The translations under genes were made by a program, and so were the position numbers. This document shows, piece after piece, positions 26,425 to 34,569 of a stretch of DNA of 64,000 nt. The notes beneath the pieces were generated by a model. That model ran no database searches. It was not told the origin of the DNA and saw nothing but the letters and a program-made list of their open reading frames with translations. Each line of letters starts with the position of its first letter. Position 1 is the stretch's first letter. Where the stretch lies: contig JBKQMB010000092.1 in the NCBI GenBank assembly GCA_052326605.1, forward strand, positions 1 to 64,000, given 5' to 3'. Origin of the DNA: Bog-756 sp052326605 (lineage in GTDB: Bacteria > Actinomycetota > Acidimicrobiia > Acidimicrobiales > RAAP-2).

Positions 26425-26467
26425 TGCACCTCGCCCCTGGCTGTCCAGATGGAGGTCGAACGCCCGG

Positions 26468-26899
26468 CGCGCTGCGGCCGTCGGCACGGGGGGGACGCTG
26501 GCCGGGGTCGGCCAGGCCCTGCGGGCCGCGGATCCCGACGTGCTGATCGTCGCCCTCGAGCCAAGTGAGTCGTGCACCATCCAGTGCGGCGATACCTGCA
26601 TGCACCGCATCGAGGGCATCGCCGACGGGTTCGTGCCGGACATCTACCAGCGGTACAGCTCATTGGTGGACCGGGTGATCGCCGTGCACAGCGATGAGGC
26701 GATCACCGAGATACGCCGGCTGGCGCGCGAGCACGGGCTGCTGGTGGGCGCGAGCTCAGGGGCGAACTTGGTCGCCGCACGCCGCCTCCTCGAGGAAGCG
26801 CCTGGAGTGTCGACGGTCGTCACGATCTGCTGCGACGAGGGGGAGAAGTACCTGAGCGAGTACTTCACAACCACCCCGCTCTCCGCGGCTCCCAGATGA
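26468..26899 (+). pseudogene. C-terminal half of a cysteine synthase / cystathionine beta-synthase
   Basis: The frame gives AAVGTGGTLAGVGQALR (PLP-phosphate loop), IVALEPSESCT, IEGIADGFVPD and LVGASSGANLVAA, ending naturally near DEGEKYLSEYF. It is the second half of a fold-type II PLP enzyme (CysK/CysM/CBS type). The first ~170 residues, with the PLP-binding Lys, are missing. Upstream lie the acylase promoter and start on the other strand. It has no start codon of its own and cannot be functional. Confidence 0.75.
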
Positions 26900-26926
26900 C
26901 TCCGGAGGAGACCGCGTCGGTCGACG

Positions 26927-27751
26927 TCAGTGACCCGGCGGCGGCTCGGTCGAGACCCGGGGCGCAGAGAGGAACCCGATGATGTCGGGAATGGCGCGGG
27001 GATCCTGGGCGAAGAACGCGTGGCCGCCGCCGTAGGTGTGCAGCTCGGCTCCCTCGATGCGTGATGCGATGGCGGCGCTGTTCCGAGGTGGGGCGATGTC
27101 GTCGTAACGGCCACCGGCGATGTACGTGGGGCAGGTGATCGAGGGGAGACGGTCCCAGACGTCGTGGGATCGCCTGGCCTCGAGCTGCGCGCTCATGCCC
27201 CGCCTGCGCTCCGGGTCCGGCTCCGTCGTCCGACCCTCCATCATCGCCACGAGGGCAAGGTCCTTCGGGTGGGATGCCAGCCACGCGTCGTCGAAACGGG
27301 TGTCCATCAGGCGGCGCCGGATCTCATTGCGCTCGCCATCCGGACGTTGGTCGAGCTCGTGCAGTGGATAGGACGAGCCACCCATGCCGCCAGGCGAGGT
27401 GCACAGCAGTGCCAGCCTCTCCACGCGCCCGGGTGCGGTGACGGCGAGCTCCTGTGCGACCATGCCGCCGAAGCTGACGCCGAGCACGCAGGCCGTCGGC
27501 CAACCCACCACGTCCAGCAGAGCCAGTGCATCACCGGCACACTCCGCCATGCCGTAGGGGCATTCGGCGGTGCCGCTGCGACCGATCCCTCGCTGGTCGT
27601 AGGCGAGCAGGTCGAACTGCGAGGTGAACACCGACAGCAGCAGCCGGGAGTCCTCGAGCATCACGCCGGATCCGTTCAGGAAGAGGAGCCGAGGGCCGGT
27701 GCCGGACCGTTCGTAGTAGAGGTCGAGATCGTTGATGCGGGCGAGGGGCAT
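26927..27751 (-). CDS. Alpha/beta hydrolase
   Basis: A 274-residue single-domain hydrolase starting MPLARINDLDLYYER at ATG 27751. The fold markers are LFLNGSG (oxyanion), AYDQRGIGRS, the nucleophile elbow VLGVSFGGMVA and GGHAFF (catalytic His), with the acid in GGRYDDIAP. It resembles carboxyl-ester lactonases (PcaD-like) and haloperoxidase-type esterases. The substrate is unknown. It is divergent from the SDR at 27862, and the two share a ~110-base promoter region. Confidence 0.8.
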   Translation of the reverse strand: MPLARINDLDLYYERSGTGPRLLFLNGSGVMLEDSRLLLSVFTSQFDLLAYDQRGIGRSGTAECPYGMAECAGDALALLDVVGWPTACVLGVSFGGMVAQELAVTAPGRVERLALLCTSPGGMGGSSYPLHELDQRPDGERNEIRRRLMDTRFDDAWLASHPKDLALVAMMEGRTTEPDPERRRGMSAQLEARRSHDVWDRLPSITCPTYIAGGRYDDIAPPRNSAAIASRIEGAELHTYGGGHAFFAQDPRAIPDIIGFLSAPRVSTEPPPGH

Positions 27752-27849
27752 GGAGGGCTCGGTGGTCGGTGACGGCGCCGGTGGTGAGGCGGGCGCGGCC
27801 AGTCTGCCACTCCGTCCGTTCGGCCACGACCCACCTCCAGAATCCGTTC

Positions 27850-27855
27850 TACAGT
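27850..27855 (+). promoter_or_regulatory. -10 box for a leaderless SDR transcript
   Basis: TACAGT fits TANNNT and is exactly 6 bases from the ATG at 27862. The same spacing occurs before the pdxH and acyl-CoA dehydrogenase genes, supporting leaderless initiation. Confidence 0.5.
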
Positions 27856-27861
27856 CTGGCG

Positions 27862-28617
27862 ATGACCCCATCACGCTTCAGTGGACGGACCGCGCTCGTA
27901 ACCGGGGGGGCGTCGGGCATCGGGCGTGCCACGGCACTGAGACTGGCCGGCGAAGGAGCCGCGGTGGTCGCTGCCGACGTCAACGCCGAACTCCTCGGCC
28001 AGCTCTCGGCGGATGCGGCCGGTCTGGCCGGTTCCGTCACCGCCCTGGTCGGCGACGTGGGTTCCGAGGAGGGGGTCGAACGGATGGTCGCCGAATCCGT
28101 CGGCCGCCTCGGCAGGCTCGACGTGGTGGTGAATGCCGCCGGCGTGCTGTCGTTCTGCCATTCCCACGAGCACACGCTGGACGAATGGAACCGCCTGATC
28201 ACGATCAACCTCACAGGAACGTTCCTCGTCTGCCGCGAGGCCATCCCCCACCTGCTGGTCACCGGCGGCAACATCGTGAACCTCGCTTCGACCGCCGCCC
28301 ACAAGGGCCAACCGTGGGCGGCTGCCTACGTCGCCTCGAAGGGCGGCGTGCTCGCCCTCACCCGGGCGCTCGCCGTCGAGTACGCGGGTGGGGGCCTGCG
28401 GGTGAACAGCATCAGCCCGGGTGCCATCAACACGCCGATCACGTCGGCCTTCCATCTGCCGGAAGGTGCGGACATCTCGCTCATCAACCGGGTGTCGCCG
28501 ATGGGGAGGTTCGGAACGCCCGAGGGGATTGCCGCGGGGATCGCCTACGTGGCATCCGACGAGGCGTCGCACATGAACGGGGCCGACATCCTCATCGACG
28601 GCGCCACCGTGGCCTGA
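27862..28617 (+). CDS. Short-chain dehydrogenase/reductase
   Basis: A 251-residue classical SDR. The nucleotide-binding TGGASGIG (residues ~14-21), NAAGV, the catalytic Ser in NLASTA and YVASK (Tyr/Lys) are all present, with SPGAINTP before the substrate loop. A basic/acidic residue check (AADVN at the end of beta-2) suggests NAD preference. The hydroxy/keto substrate cannot be inferred. The short start at 27862 is preferred because the SDR core begins there and a -10 box sits just upstream. Confidence 0.88.
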   Translation: MTPSRFSGRTALVTGGASGIGRATALRLAGEGAAVVAADVNAELLGQLSADAAGLAGSVTALVGDVGSEEGVERMVAESVGRLGRLDVVVNAAGVLSFCHSHEHTLDEWNRLITINLTGTFLVCREAIPHLLVTGGNIVNLASTAAHKGQPWAAAYVASKGGVLALTRALAVEYAGGGLRVNSISPGAINTPITSAFHLPEGADISLINRVSPMGRFGTPEGIAAGIAYVASDEASHMNGADILIDGATVA

Positions 28618-28640
28618 CCGCCCCCGGGCGCCCGGATCGG

Positions 28641-29492
28641 CTAGGCGAAGACGACCGTTCGCCTGCCGTTCAGGAGCACCCGGTCCTCCAGGTGCCAGCG
28701 CAGTCCCCGGGCGAGCACCGAGCGCTCGATGTCCCGGCCGATGCGCAGAAGATCCTGCACGGTGTCGGCGTGGTCGATGCGGCTCATGTCCTGCTCGATG
28801 ATCGGACCGGTGTCGAGCTCGGATGTCACGTAGTGACAGGTCGCACCGATCAGCTTCACTCCTCGCTCGAATGCCTGGTGGTAGGGGCGAGCGCCTGCGA
28901 AGGAGGGAAGGAAGCTGTGGTGGATGTTGATGATCCTCCCGGGATAGCGGGCGCACACTTCGCCCGGGATGATCTGCATGTAGCGCGCCAGGACCATCAC
29001 GTCGCCGTCGAGCGCCTCGAAGTGCGAGGCGACCTCGGCTAGCGCCTCGGACCTCCGCTCGACAGTGACGGGCACGTGGAGGAAATCGATGCCGTGCCAC
29101 TCGACCAGCGGGCGCAGATCGGGGTGGTTGGAGATCACTGCGGGAATCTCGCACCGGAGATCGCCGCTGCGCCAGCGATAAAGGAGGTCGGCAAGGCAGT
29201 GGTCCTCCCGGCCGACCAGCACGACCACTCGCTTGCGGACGTCGGTGTCGCTCATGCGCCAGTCGAGCCGGAACTCGTTTGCCAGGTCGGCGAACCGAAC
29301 TCCGAACTCCTCGGGCCCGAAGGGAAGGCTCTCGGCCAGCACCTCGATCCGCTGGAAGAACTGCCCGGTGGCGAGATCGCCGTGCTGGGCGGCCTCAACG
29401 ACCCATCCGCCATGCGAGGCGATGAATCCGCTGACCGCGGCCACGATTCCCGTCCGGTCCGGGCACGTGATGGTGAGCACGAAGCGTCTCAT
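28641..29492 (-). CDS. purU: Formyltetrahydrofolate deformylase
   Basis: A 283-residue enzyme releasing formate from 10-formyl-tetrahydrofolate. An N-terminal ACT domain (residues 1-85, FVLTITCPDRTGIVAAVSGF) precedes the formyltransferase-like catalytic domain (~90-280). The catalytic set is seen as INIHHSFLPSF (His), GATCHYVTSELDTGPII (Asp) and the folate loop nearby. Length is canonical. It supplies formate and balances the one-carbon pool. It stands convergent with the preceding SDR, and ATG 29492 matches the family start. Confidence 0.93.
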   Translation of the reverse strand: MRRFVLTITCPDRTGIVAAVSGFIASHGGWVVEAAQHGDLATGQFFQRIEVLAESLPFGPEEFGVRFADLANEFRLDWRMSDTDVRKRVVVLVGREDHCLADLLYRWRSGDLRCEIPAVISNHPDLRPLVEWHGIDFLHVPVTVERRSEALAEVASHFEALDGDVMVLARYMQIIPGEVCARYPGRIINIHHSFLPSFAGARPYHQAFERGVKLIGATCHYVTSELDTGPIIEQDMSRIDHADTVQDLLRIGRDIERSVLARGLRWHLEDRVLLNGRRTVVFA

Positions 29493-29499
29493 GTGCTCA

Positions 29500-29637
29500 T
29501 CATGGCCGGTTGTGACCTGAGGACGCGCTAAACCCGGATCGCTGCTTCAGCCTCCACCGAAGCACGATGTCGCCGACGGTCACCGCCAGGGAGATGACCA
29601 CGAGAGCCAGGAGCTCACCGAGAGGTACGTCCACCAT
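29500..29637 (-). CDS. Possible 45-residue single-pass membrane protein
   Basis: ATG 29637 opens MVDVPLGELLALVVISLAVTV..., one hydrophobic helix followed by a basic end (RWRLKQR), typical of small membrane proteins. There is only a weak purine-rich site upstream. It ends a few bases before the purU start on the same strand. No homolog is known to me; it may be a chance frame. Confidence 0.35.
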   Translation of the reverse strand: MVDVPLGELLALVVISLAVTVGDIVLRWRLKQRSGFSASSGHNRP

Positions 29638-29752
29638 GGTTCTCTCGTGGTCCACGCGGTGACGGGGCTGCGCGTGCTCCCGTCGCTGGAGGCCCCTCGG
29701 TCCGATTACATGGTGCCCATCGAGCGTGCCGGCCGGAGCGAGTCCCTCCCGG

Positions 29753-30031
29753 TCACTCCTCGTCGTCGGCCTCCAACACCGTGACGTCCTCCTCGACGGC
29801 GTGCAGCCTACCGTCGTCACCTCTGACGGCGATGGTCTCGTCGACGACGATGTCGCCATCCGGCGTCACCGTGGTGATGGTCTCGCCGGTGGCGACGATG
29901 TTGCCGTCGCCGTCCACCGCGGCGACCAGGTCGTCGACTACGACGTTCCCCTCGTCGTCGATGATCTCGGTCTCGACCTCCACCAGTTCGAGCGCGTCCT
30001 CACGGGCGGGCGTTTCGTTGGTCTCACTCAT
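29753..30031 (-). CDS. Small acidic protein of unknown function
   Basis: A 92-residue protein starting at the second of two adjacent ATGs (30031), with GGGAGG six bases upstream. It is extremely rich in Asp, Glu and Val, with alternating segments such as IIDDEGNVVVDDLVAAVDGD and ITTVTPDGDIVVDETIAV. These look like a short beta-hairpin motif repeated about four times (D-G-D/G-N-I-V). Acidic repeats of this kind could bind Ca2+ or a basic partner, but no named domain is recognised. Confidence 0.55.
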   Translation of the reverse strand: MSETNETPAREDALELVEVETEIIDDEGNVVVDDLVAAVDGDGNIVATGETITTVTPDGDIVVDETIAVRGDDGRLHAVEEDVTVLEADDEE

Positions 30032-30089
30032 CATCGGCCTCCCTGACAGTGGGCCGGACCGGCCCGCCACCAGATCATGGCATGTGGCG

Positions 30090-30581
30090 TCAGCCGAGCG
30101 TCGAGCGCCCGTCGGTGGCCCACCACTCGGCGGTCAGCCGCAGGCCCTTGATCGGCGCCCTGGGCATCAGCTCCTCGTAGGTGCGCCGGTACCCGGTGTG
30201 GGCGATCCGCCAGGCCCCCTCGTCCTTCACGTAGCGGTCGGTGTAGAACGCGGCGCCCTGGATGTTGATGCCGATGTCGGTGAGGATCACGACGTCCTCC
30301 AGGGCCCAGACCCCGGTGGCCTCCGCCGGTCCGATCAGGTCGATCTCCGGGTGATGGCACCGATGGCTGCTCAGCATGGTGGTGGCACCCATCGAGGTGC
30401 GGAGGAACTCCATGATGGCGTCCCGGCCCTCGAACTCGTAGAGCCCGCCCCCGTACCTGGCGGTGGCGTCAGGGGTGAAGCAGGTCTCGATGTCGTCCCA
30501 CAGCTTCTGATCGAGGCATCGCAGGTAGCGGTACTTCAACCGTTTGATCAACTCGATCTCGACGAGATCCTCGGGCGTCAT
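30090..30581 (-). CDS. SnoaL-like / NTF2-fold protein
   Basis: A 163-residue protein of the SnoaL-4/NTF2 superfamily, recognised by the N-terminal helix pattern (LIKRLKYRYLRCLDQKLWDDIETCFTPDA), the curved sheet and WRIAHTGYRRTYEEL near the end. Members act as isomerases, dehydratases or ligand-binding proteins. The ATG at 30581 has a GAGGAGC site 5 bases upstream. It follows the DapB-like and SDR genes on the same strand, so it may share a pathway with them. The substrate is unknown. Confidence 0.75.
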   Translation of the reverse strand: MTPEDLVEIELIKRLKYRYLRCLDQKLWDDIETCFTPDATARYGGGLYEFEGRDAIMEFLRTSMGATTMLSSHRCHHPEIDLIGPAEATGVWALEDVVILTDIGINIQGAAFYTDRYVKDEGAWRIAHTGYRRTYEELMPRAPIKGLRLTAEWWATDGRSTLG

Positions 30582-30639
30582 CGTTGCTCCTCTGTGTGTC
30601 GTGGACTGCGAGCCGGACGGTCGTGTGCTCGGTGCCGGT

Positions 30640-31719
30640 CTACCGGATCGTCCCCTTGCCGGGGATGAGCGGGAGGTCGAGGGCGGTGACCCACCCGGGG
30701 GGAAGGTCGTTGACCGCCGGCACCGCATTGAGCGCGCGCAGGCCCGTGGCAAGGCAGCCGGCGGCGGCTGCGTCACGCCCGCTCCCGTCGGTGAACCGGA
30801 ACGCGGTCTCCTGGGTGATCGACGGTGAGCCAGTGATCTCGACGCGATAGACGTCGTTCTGGGTGCCCCGGGGCCAGTCGGGAGCGGTATCCTGCCCGAC
30901 CCGGTTCACGTGCTCGAGGCAGATCCGTGGCTCGCCGCGGTAGATCCCGTTGATGGTGAACCGGATGGCCGCGACCTCACCGGGTTCGATCCGGCCCTTG
31001 GCGGTCGCGATGGGGGCGTCGGTCACCCACTTCTCCCAGGTGCTGGTGATCCCGTCGAGTTCGATGCCCACGGCGTGGGCCATCATGGGCACCGTCGCAC
31101 CCCACGCCATGACCAGGATGTCGGTGTGCTCCAGGAGGGGGATGAACTCGGGTGGCCGCCCGATGCCCATCTCGGTCTCGTAGTCCCCCTCGTAGTTGAT
31201 GTAGTCGAGGATCTCGAGTGCCCGCACCTGGCGCACCTCCCCGCACAGCCCCATCAGCGTCATCGGGAAGAGGTCGTTGGCGAAGCCGGGGTCGATCCCG
31301 GTGGTGAAGCACGAAGCGCCTCCATCAGCACACGCCTCGGTGATCGGGTCGATCCACGTCGGAGGGTTCCGGGACATGGCCGGCCACACCCAGGGGGTCA
31401 TGGCCGTGGAGCACACGTCGATGCCGGCGCGGAGGAACGCACCGATGTCGCGGATGTTGTCGGTGGCACCCGCCGCGGTCGGACCGTAGTGGACGAGCGC
31501 ATCGGGTCCGAGGGCGATCAGCGCGGCGACGTCGTCGGTGGCCGTTAGCCCGATCGGCCCGATCCCGCAGATGTCGCCGGCGTCCCTGCCCACCTTCTCG
31601 GGGTTGTTCACGCCCACCCCGACAAGTTCGAAGTCGGGATGGCGGAGGATCTCGGGGATCACCATCTTCCCCACGAAGCCCGTGCCCCAGACGACCACCC
31701 GCTTGGCTGCGTCGGTCAC
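30640..31719 (-). CDS. DapB-like NAD(P)-dependent oxidoreductase
   Basis: A 359-residue protein with an N-terminal Rossmann fold (VVVWGTGFVGKMV) and a dihydrodipicolinate-reductase-like C-terminal part. Relatives include 2,4-diaminopentanoate and other amine dehydrogenases as well as uncharacterised actinobacterial DapB-like proteins. It is not true DapB, being longer and lacking the HHxxKxD motif. GTG 31719 overlaps the SDR stop by 4 bp, so the two are co-translated. The natural substrate cannot be determined. Confidence 0.75.
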   Translation of the reverse strand: MTDAAKRVVVWGTGFVGKMVIPEILRHPDFELVGVGVNNPEKVGRDAGDICGIGPIGLTATDDVAALIALGPDALVHYGPTAAGATDNIRDIGAFLRAGIDVCSTAMTPWVWPAMSRNPPTWIDPITEACADGGASCFTTGIDPGFANDLFPMTLMGLCGEVRQVRALEILDYINYEGDYETEMGIGRPPEFIPLLEHTDILVMAWGATVPMMAHAVGIELDGITSTWEKWVTDAPIATAKGRIEPGEVAAIRFTINGIYRGEPRICLEHVNRVGQDTAPDWPRGTQNDVYRVEITGSPSITQETAFRFTDGSGRDAAAAGCLATGLRALNAVPAVNDLPPGWVTALDLPLIPGKGTIR

Positions 31720-32495
31720 CGGAGCATCTCGCCGGAGTTGACGAGCAGGTACTGGCCGGTGACCGCCTTGGCGTGGTCCGAGGCGAAGAAGGCGGCCACG
31801 TCGGCCACCTCGCCGTCCTCGGTCATTCGGCGGAGCGGGAACTTGCCGACGATGCCCTCGAGGACCTCCTCCTTGGTGCGGCCCTGGTGATCGGCCGTGC
31901 CGTTGACGAACATCTCCACGGGCGGCCCCCACATCCACGACGGGATGACCATGTTGAAGCGGATGTTGTCGGGCCCGAGCTCGTCGGTCAGGTAGTACAT
32001 CGCTGTCAGCAGGGCGCTCTTGGAAGCGGCATAGCCGCCCTGGGGCATCTGGGGCTGGAACATGGACTGCGAACCGATCAGCACGACGGACCCACCGCCA
32101 CCCTCCTTCATCGCTTTGGCCACCGGGCGGATCACGGTCAGCGCACCGATGACATTGGTCTCGAACGCCGCCCGCCAGTCCTCGAACTTGAGATCATAGA
32201 GGCCGCCCCACGCGTGCTCGAACGCCGCCACCTGGATCAGCGCGTCCACCGAGCCGAAACGGCGTTGCGCGGTGTCGACCAGGGTGGCGCAGGACTCGGG
32301 GTCGGTGATGTTGGTCACGTGGATGGCCACCCGCTCGCCGGTCGGGTCGAGCTCGGCTGCGATCTCATCCAGGCTCGACCTGGTCCGCGCCGCCAACACC
32401 ACGTTGGCCCCGTCGCGCAGTGCGCTGGTGGCGCACTCGCGGCCGAGGCCACCACCGACGCCCGTCACCAGTACGGTCTTGTTCTGCAGGATCAT
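31716..32495 (-). CDS. Short-chain dehydrogenase/reductase
   Basis: A 259-residue SDR. TGVGGGLG (coenzyme loop), LIGSQS (Ser) and YAASK (Tyr/Lys) give the catalytic set; the usual NNAG is replaced by IQVAA. The ATG at 32495 is preferred, with an upstream TTG (32501) as an alternative. It is first of a three-gene unit with the DapB-like and SnoaL-like genes, plausibly one catabolic or steroid-like pathway. Pathway identity is inference. Confidence 0.85.
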   Translation of the reverse strand: MILQNKTVLVTGVGGGLGRECATSALRDGANVVLAARTRSSLDEIAAELDPTGERVAIHVTNITDPESCATLVDTAQRRFGSVDALIQVAAFEHAWGGLYDLKFEDWRAAFETNVIGALTVIRPVAKAMKEGGGGSVVLIGSQSMFQPQMPQGGYAASKSALLTAMYYLTDELGPDNIRFNMVIPSWMWGPPVEMFVNGTADHQGRTKEEVLEGIVGKFPLRRMTEDGEVADVAAFFASDHAKAVTGQYLLVNSGEMLR

Positions 32496-32693
32496 TCCCA
32501 ACTTCTAGCAGACGTGCCCCGGCACGCCGGGCTCTGCCCGGGTCAGGTGGTGACCCCACGGCACCGGGGACCGTGACAGCCGGGCGGGCCGGGGCGGCTG
32601 TCAGAGCCGACAACTGACCTTCGGCCCTTGTCCGGCCGAAGCGGGATGCAAGAAGATGGGGGCAGGTCGCAGGACGACGATGGAGGTGCCGTG

Positions 32694-32864
32694 ATGATCT
32701 TGAACCTGTCCGAGTCGCTTGCCGAGGAGCTCCGCCAGACCCTCGAGGAAGTGGTGGGCGACATGAGCAGCGAGATCGCCGACACCGACAACCCCATCTA
32801 TCGCAAGCAGCTCCAGGCCCGTCGGGAGCGGCTGGCAGCGATCCGCGCCGAGCTCGGCGGCTGA
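32694..32864 (+). CDS. Small hypothetical protein, amphipathic helices
   Basis: A 56-residue protein: MILNLSESLAEELRQTLEE followed by a second helix (KQLQARRERLAAIRAEL). A GGAGG site lies just upstream of the GTG-ATG pair (32691/32694). The frequent Leu/Glu/Arg heptad spacing suggests a helical hairpin or coiled coil. No family is recognised. Coding bias is good, so it is probably real. Confidence 0.55.
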   Translation: MILNLSESLAEELRQTLEEVVGDMSSEIADTDNPIYRKQLQARRERLAAIRAELGG

Positions 32865-33007
32865 GGGGTTCCGTTCACGTCGGCGGGGGACTCACGCCGG
32901 CCGGGAGCGAATATCCGCGGCCCTGCTCGACGGCAGACTGACCGAGGTCGAGGTGGCCTGGGCCGATCATCTCGGGCACACCCTGGGCAACCGCATCCCG
33001 GCCGCCG

Positions 33008-33175
33008 GTCGACACCGGCCCCCCACTGCACACCGATCTCCGCAAGGAGGTGGTTGCGCCCTTCGTCGCCCGATCGGAGCGCGACTACGAGGAGGTGGTG
33101 CGTGCCGTCAGCCGCGACGTGCTCGCCGATGCACTGGCCGAGGAACGGTTCGACGCACCGTATCGCTACTGTTGA
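33008..33175 (+). pseudogene. Unidentified gene fragment
   Basis: The frame ending TGA at 33173-33175 reads like protein (LRKEVVAPFVARSERDYEEV, then AVSRDVLADALAEERFD). A neighbouring frame upstream (32941-33003) also reads coherently (TEVEVAWADHLGHTLGNR). Together they suggest a frameshifted gene end of unknown family. No start codon with a ribosome binding site was found. Confidence 0.3.
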
Positions 33176-33199
33176 GGCACCGGCGACAGTGGAGTGTTG

Positions 33200-33748
33200 A
33201 TGACAGCGAGACTGGATGTTCTGGCGGTGGGCTACGCCGACGAGCGGGTGGCGAGCACCGTCGTCCTGATCCGCGACGACGAGGCGGTCATCGTGGTCGA
33301 TCCGGGGATGGCCGCCAGTCGCAGCGTCATCCTCGATCCGCTCAGGGAGCTCGGGGTCGAGCCCAACCAGGTGACCGATGTGGTGTTCAGCCACCACCAT
33401 CCCGACCACACCCTGAACGCCGCGCTCTTCCCGGAGGCCCGCTTCCACGACCACTGGGCCATCTACCGGGGCGACGTCTGGCTCGACCGGCCGGCCGACG
33501 GGTTCGAGCTGTCGCCGGCAGTGAGCCTGCGGGCAACCCCCGGCCACACGGCCGAGGACATCACCACCCTGGTCCGCACCGAGGAGGGGCTGGTGGCCTG
33601 CACCCACCTGTGGTGGTCGGCCGAAGGGCCCGAGGTCGATCCCCTGGCCGCCGACCAGGGACATCTCGAGCAGTCCCGCGCCGAGCTGCTGGCCCTGGGG
33701 CCCGTGCTGATCGTCCCGGGCCACGGGCGGCCGTTCCCGCCCGGCTGA
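33200..33748 (+). CDS. Metallo-beta-lactamase fold hydrolase (MBLAC1-like)
   Basis: A 182-residue compact MBL-fold protein. The metal motif HxHxDH appears as FSHHHPDHT, followed by the later His ligands in RATPGHTAEDI and VPGHGRPFP, and the bridging Asp region at CTHLWW. It is shorter than glyoxalase II and resembles MBLAC1-type hydrolases. The start could be GTG 33194, TTG 33197 or ATG 33200; the last has GGAG at a suitable distance. Substrate unknown. Confidence 0.8.
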   Translation: MTARLDVLAVGYADERVASTVVLIRDDEAVIVVDPGMAASRSVILDPLRELGVEPNQVTDVVFSHHHPDHTLNAALFPEARFHDHWAIYRGDVWLDRPADGFELSPAVSLRATPGHTAEDITTLVRTEEGLVACTHLWWSAEGPEVDPLAADQGHLEQSRAELLALGPVLIVPGHGRPFPPG

Positions 33749-34105
33749 TCCCGGTTGCGCACTCGTTGACGGGGCCGTGTGCCGAGTGACAGAGGGCCCT
33801 GCATCCTGCCGGAGCAAAAGCTGATTGAACAGATCAACTGTATAGGGTTAACCTTGACCCCGAGCCGTTGCGAGCTGTCTGCATCGGTCCGTCCGCCTCG
33901 TCCGGCGAACGACGCAGAGCGGGCGCTCGTGGCCGCCATGCCCACCGAAGTCAGAGAGCCCCACCGATGGAGCCTGCACGTCCACTGTCTTCTCCCCACC
34001 GCCGGCGACGCCGAGGAGCAACGCCGCATCGGCGACTGGCCGGACCACGATCGGCGCTACGACTGCACCGCCGAGTTCCTCATCGTGCTCCATGTGACCG
34101 CGGGG
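33749..34105. other. Unassigned interval, possibly a decayed gene
   Basis: About 360 bases. One plus-strand frame (near 33870-34115) reads protein-like text (NDAERALVAAMPTEV, WSLHVHCLLPTAG, YDCTAEFLIVLHVTAGL) but has no stop before the opposing yjbQ gene and no ribosome binding site. The patch 33817-33850 is unusually AT-rich for this genome and may be regulatory. I cannot name anything here. Confidence 0.35.
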
Positions 34106-34507
34106 CTACCCGCCCAGAAAGCTGAACCGGACCTGCCGGTGCGGATTGTCGCCGTTGGTGTCCACCAGCACCACACTCTGCCAGGTCCCGAGTTGGGGCC
34201 TCCCGCCGAGGACCGGAACGGTGAGCGACGGGCTCACCAGGGCGGGGACCACATGGTCGGCGCCGTGCCCCTCGGCGCCGTGCCGATGCCGATAGCGGTC
34301 GTCACGGGGAAGCAGGCGGGCCAGCGCCTCTACCAGATCCCGCTCGGAGCCCGATCCCACCTCGATCAGCGCAAGTCCGGCCGTGGCATGGGGGGCGAAC
34401 ACGTTGACCAGACCGTCGCCGCGGCCTGTGCAGAACCGTCCGAGCTCTGCGGTGAGGTCGACGATCGTCAGGCCGTTCGTGTCGACGGATACCAGTGCTG
34501 TTTCCAT
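34106..34507 (-). CDS. yjbQ: YjbQ / UPF0047 family protein
   Basis: A 133-residue protein of the YjbQ family, described in some databases as secondary thiamine-phosphate synthase. The conserved FAPHATAGLALIE and HRHGAEGHGADHVVPALVSPS (His-rich active site) and GTWQSVVLVDTNG at the C-terminus are all seen. ATG 34507 gives the standard length. It is divergent from tag, with a 62-base gap. The physiological role of the family is still unclear. Confidence 0.9.
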   Translation of the reverse strand: METALVSVDTNGLTIVDLTAELGRFCTGRGDGLVNVFAPHATAGLALIEVGSGSERDLVEALARLLPRDDRYRHRHGAEGHGADHVVPALVSPSLTVPVLGGRPQLGTWQSVVLVDTNGDNPHRQVRFSFLGG

Positions 34508-34554
34508 TCCCCATCATCGCGCCAGGACACCCGGCCACCTGACCGCCCCGATGG

Positions 34555-34560
34555 TAGATT
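34555..34560 (+). promoter_or_regulatory. -10 box between yjbQ and tag
   Basis: TAGATT (plus strand) lies 9 bases before the tag ATG, predicting a 2-3 base leader. The overlapping minus-strand TACCAT could serve yjbQ. The two form a compact divergent promoter. Confidence 0.3.
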
Positions 34561-34569
34561 CGGGCGGTC

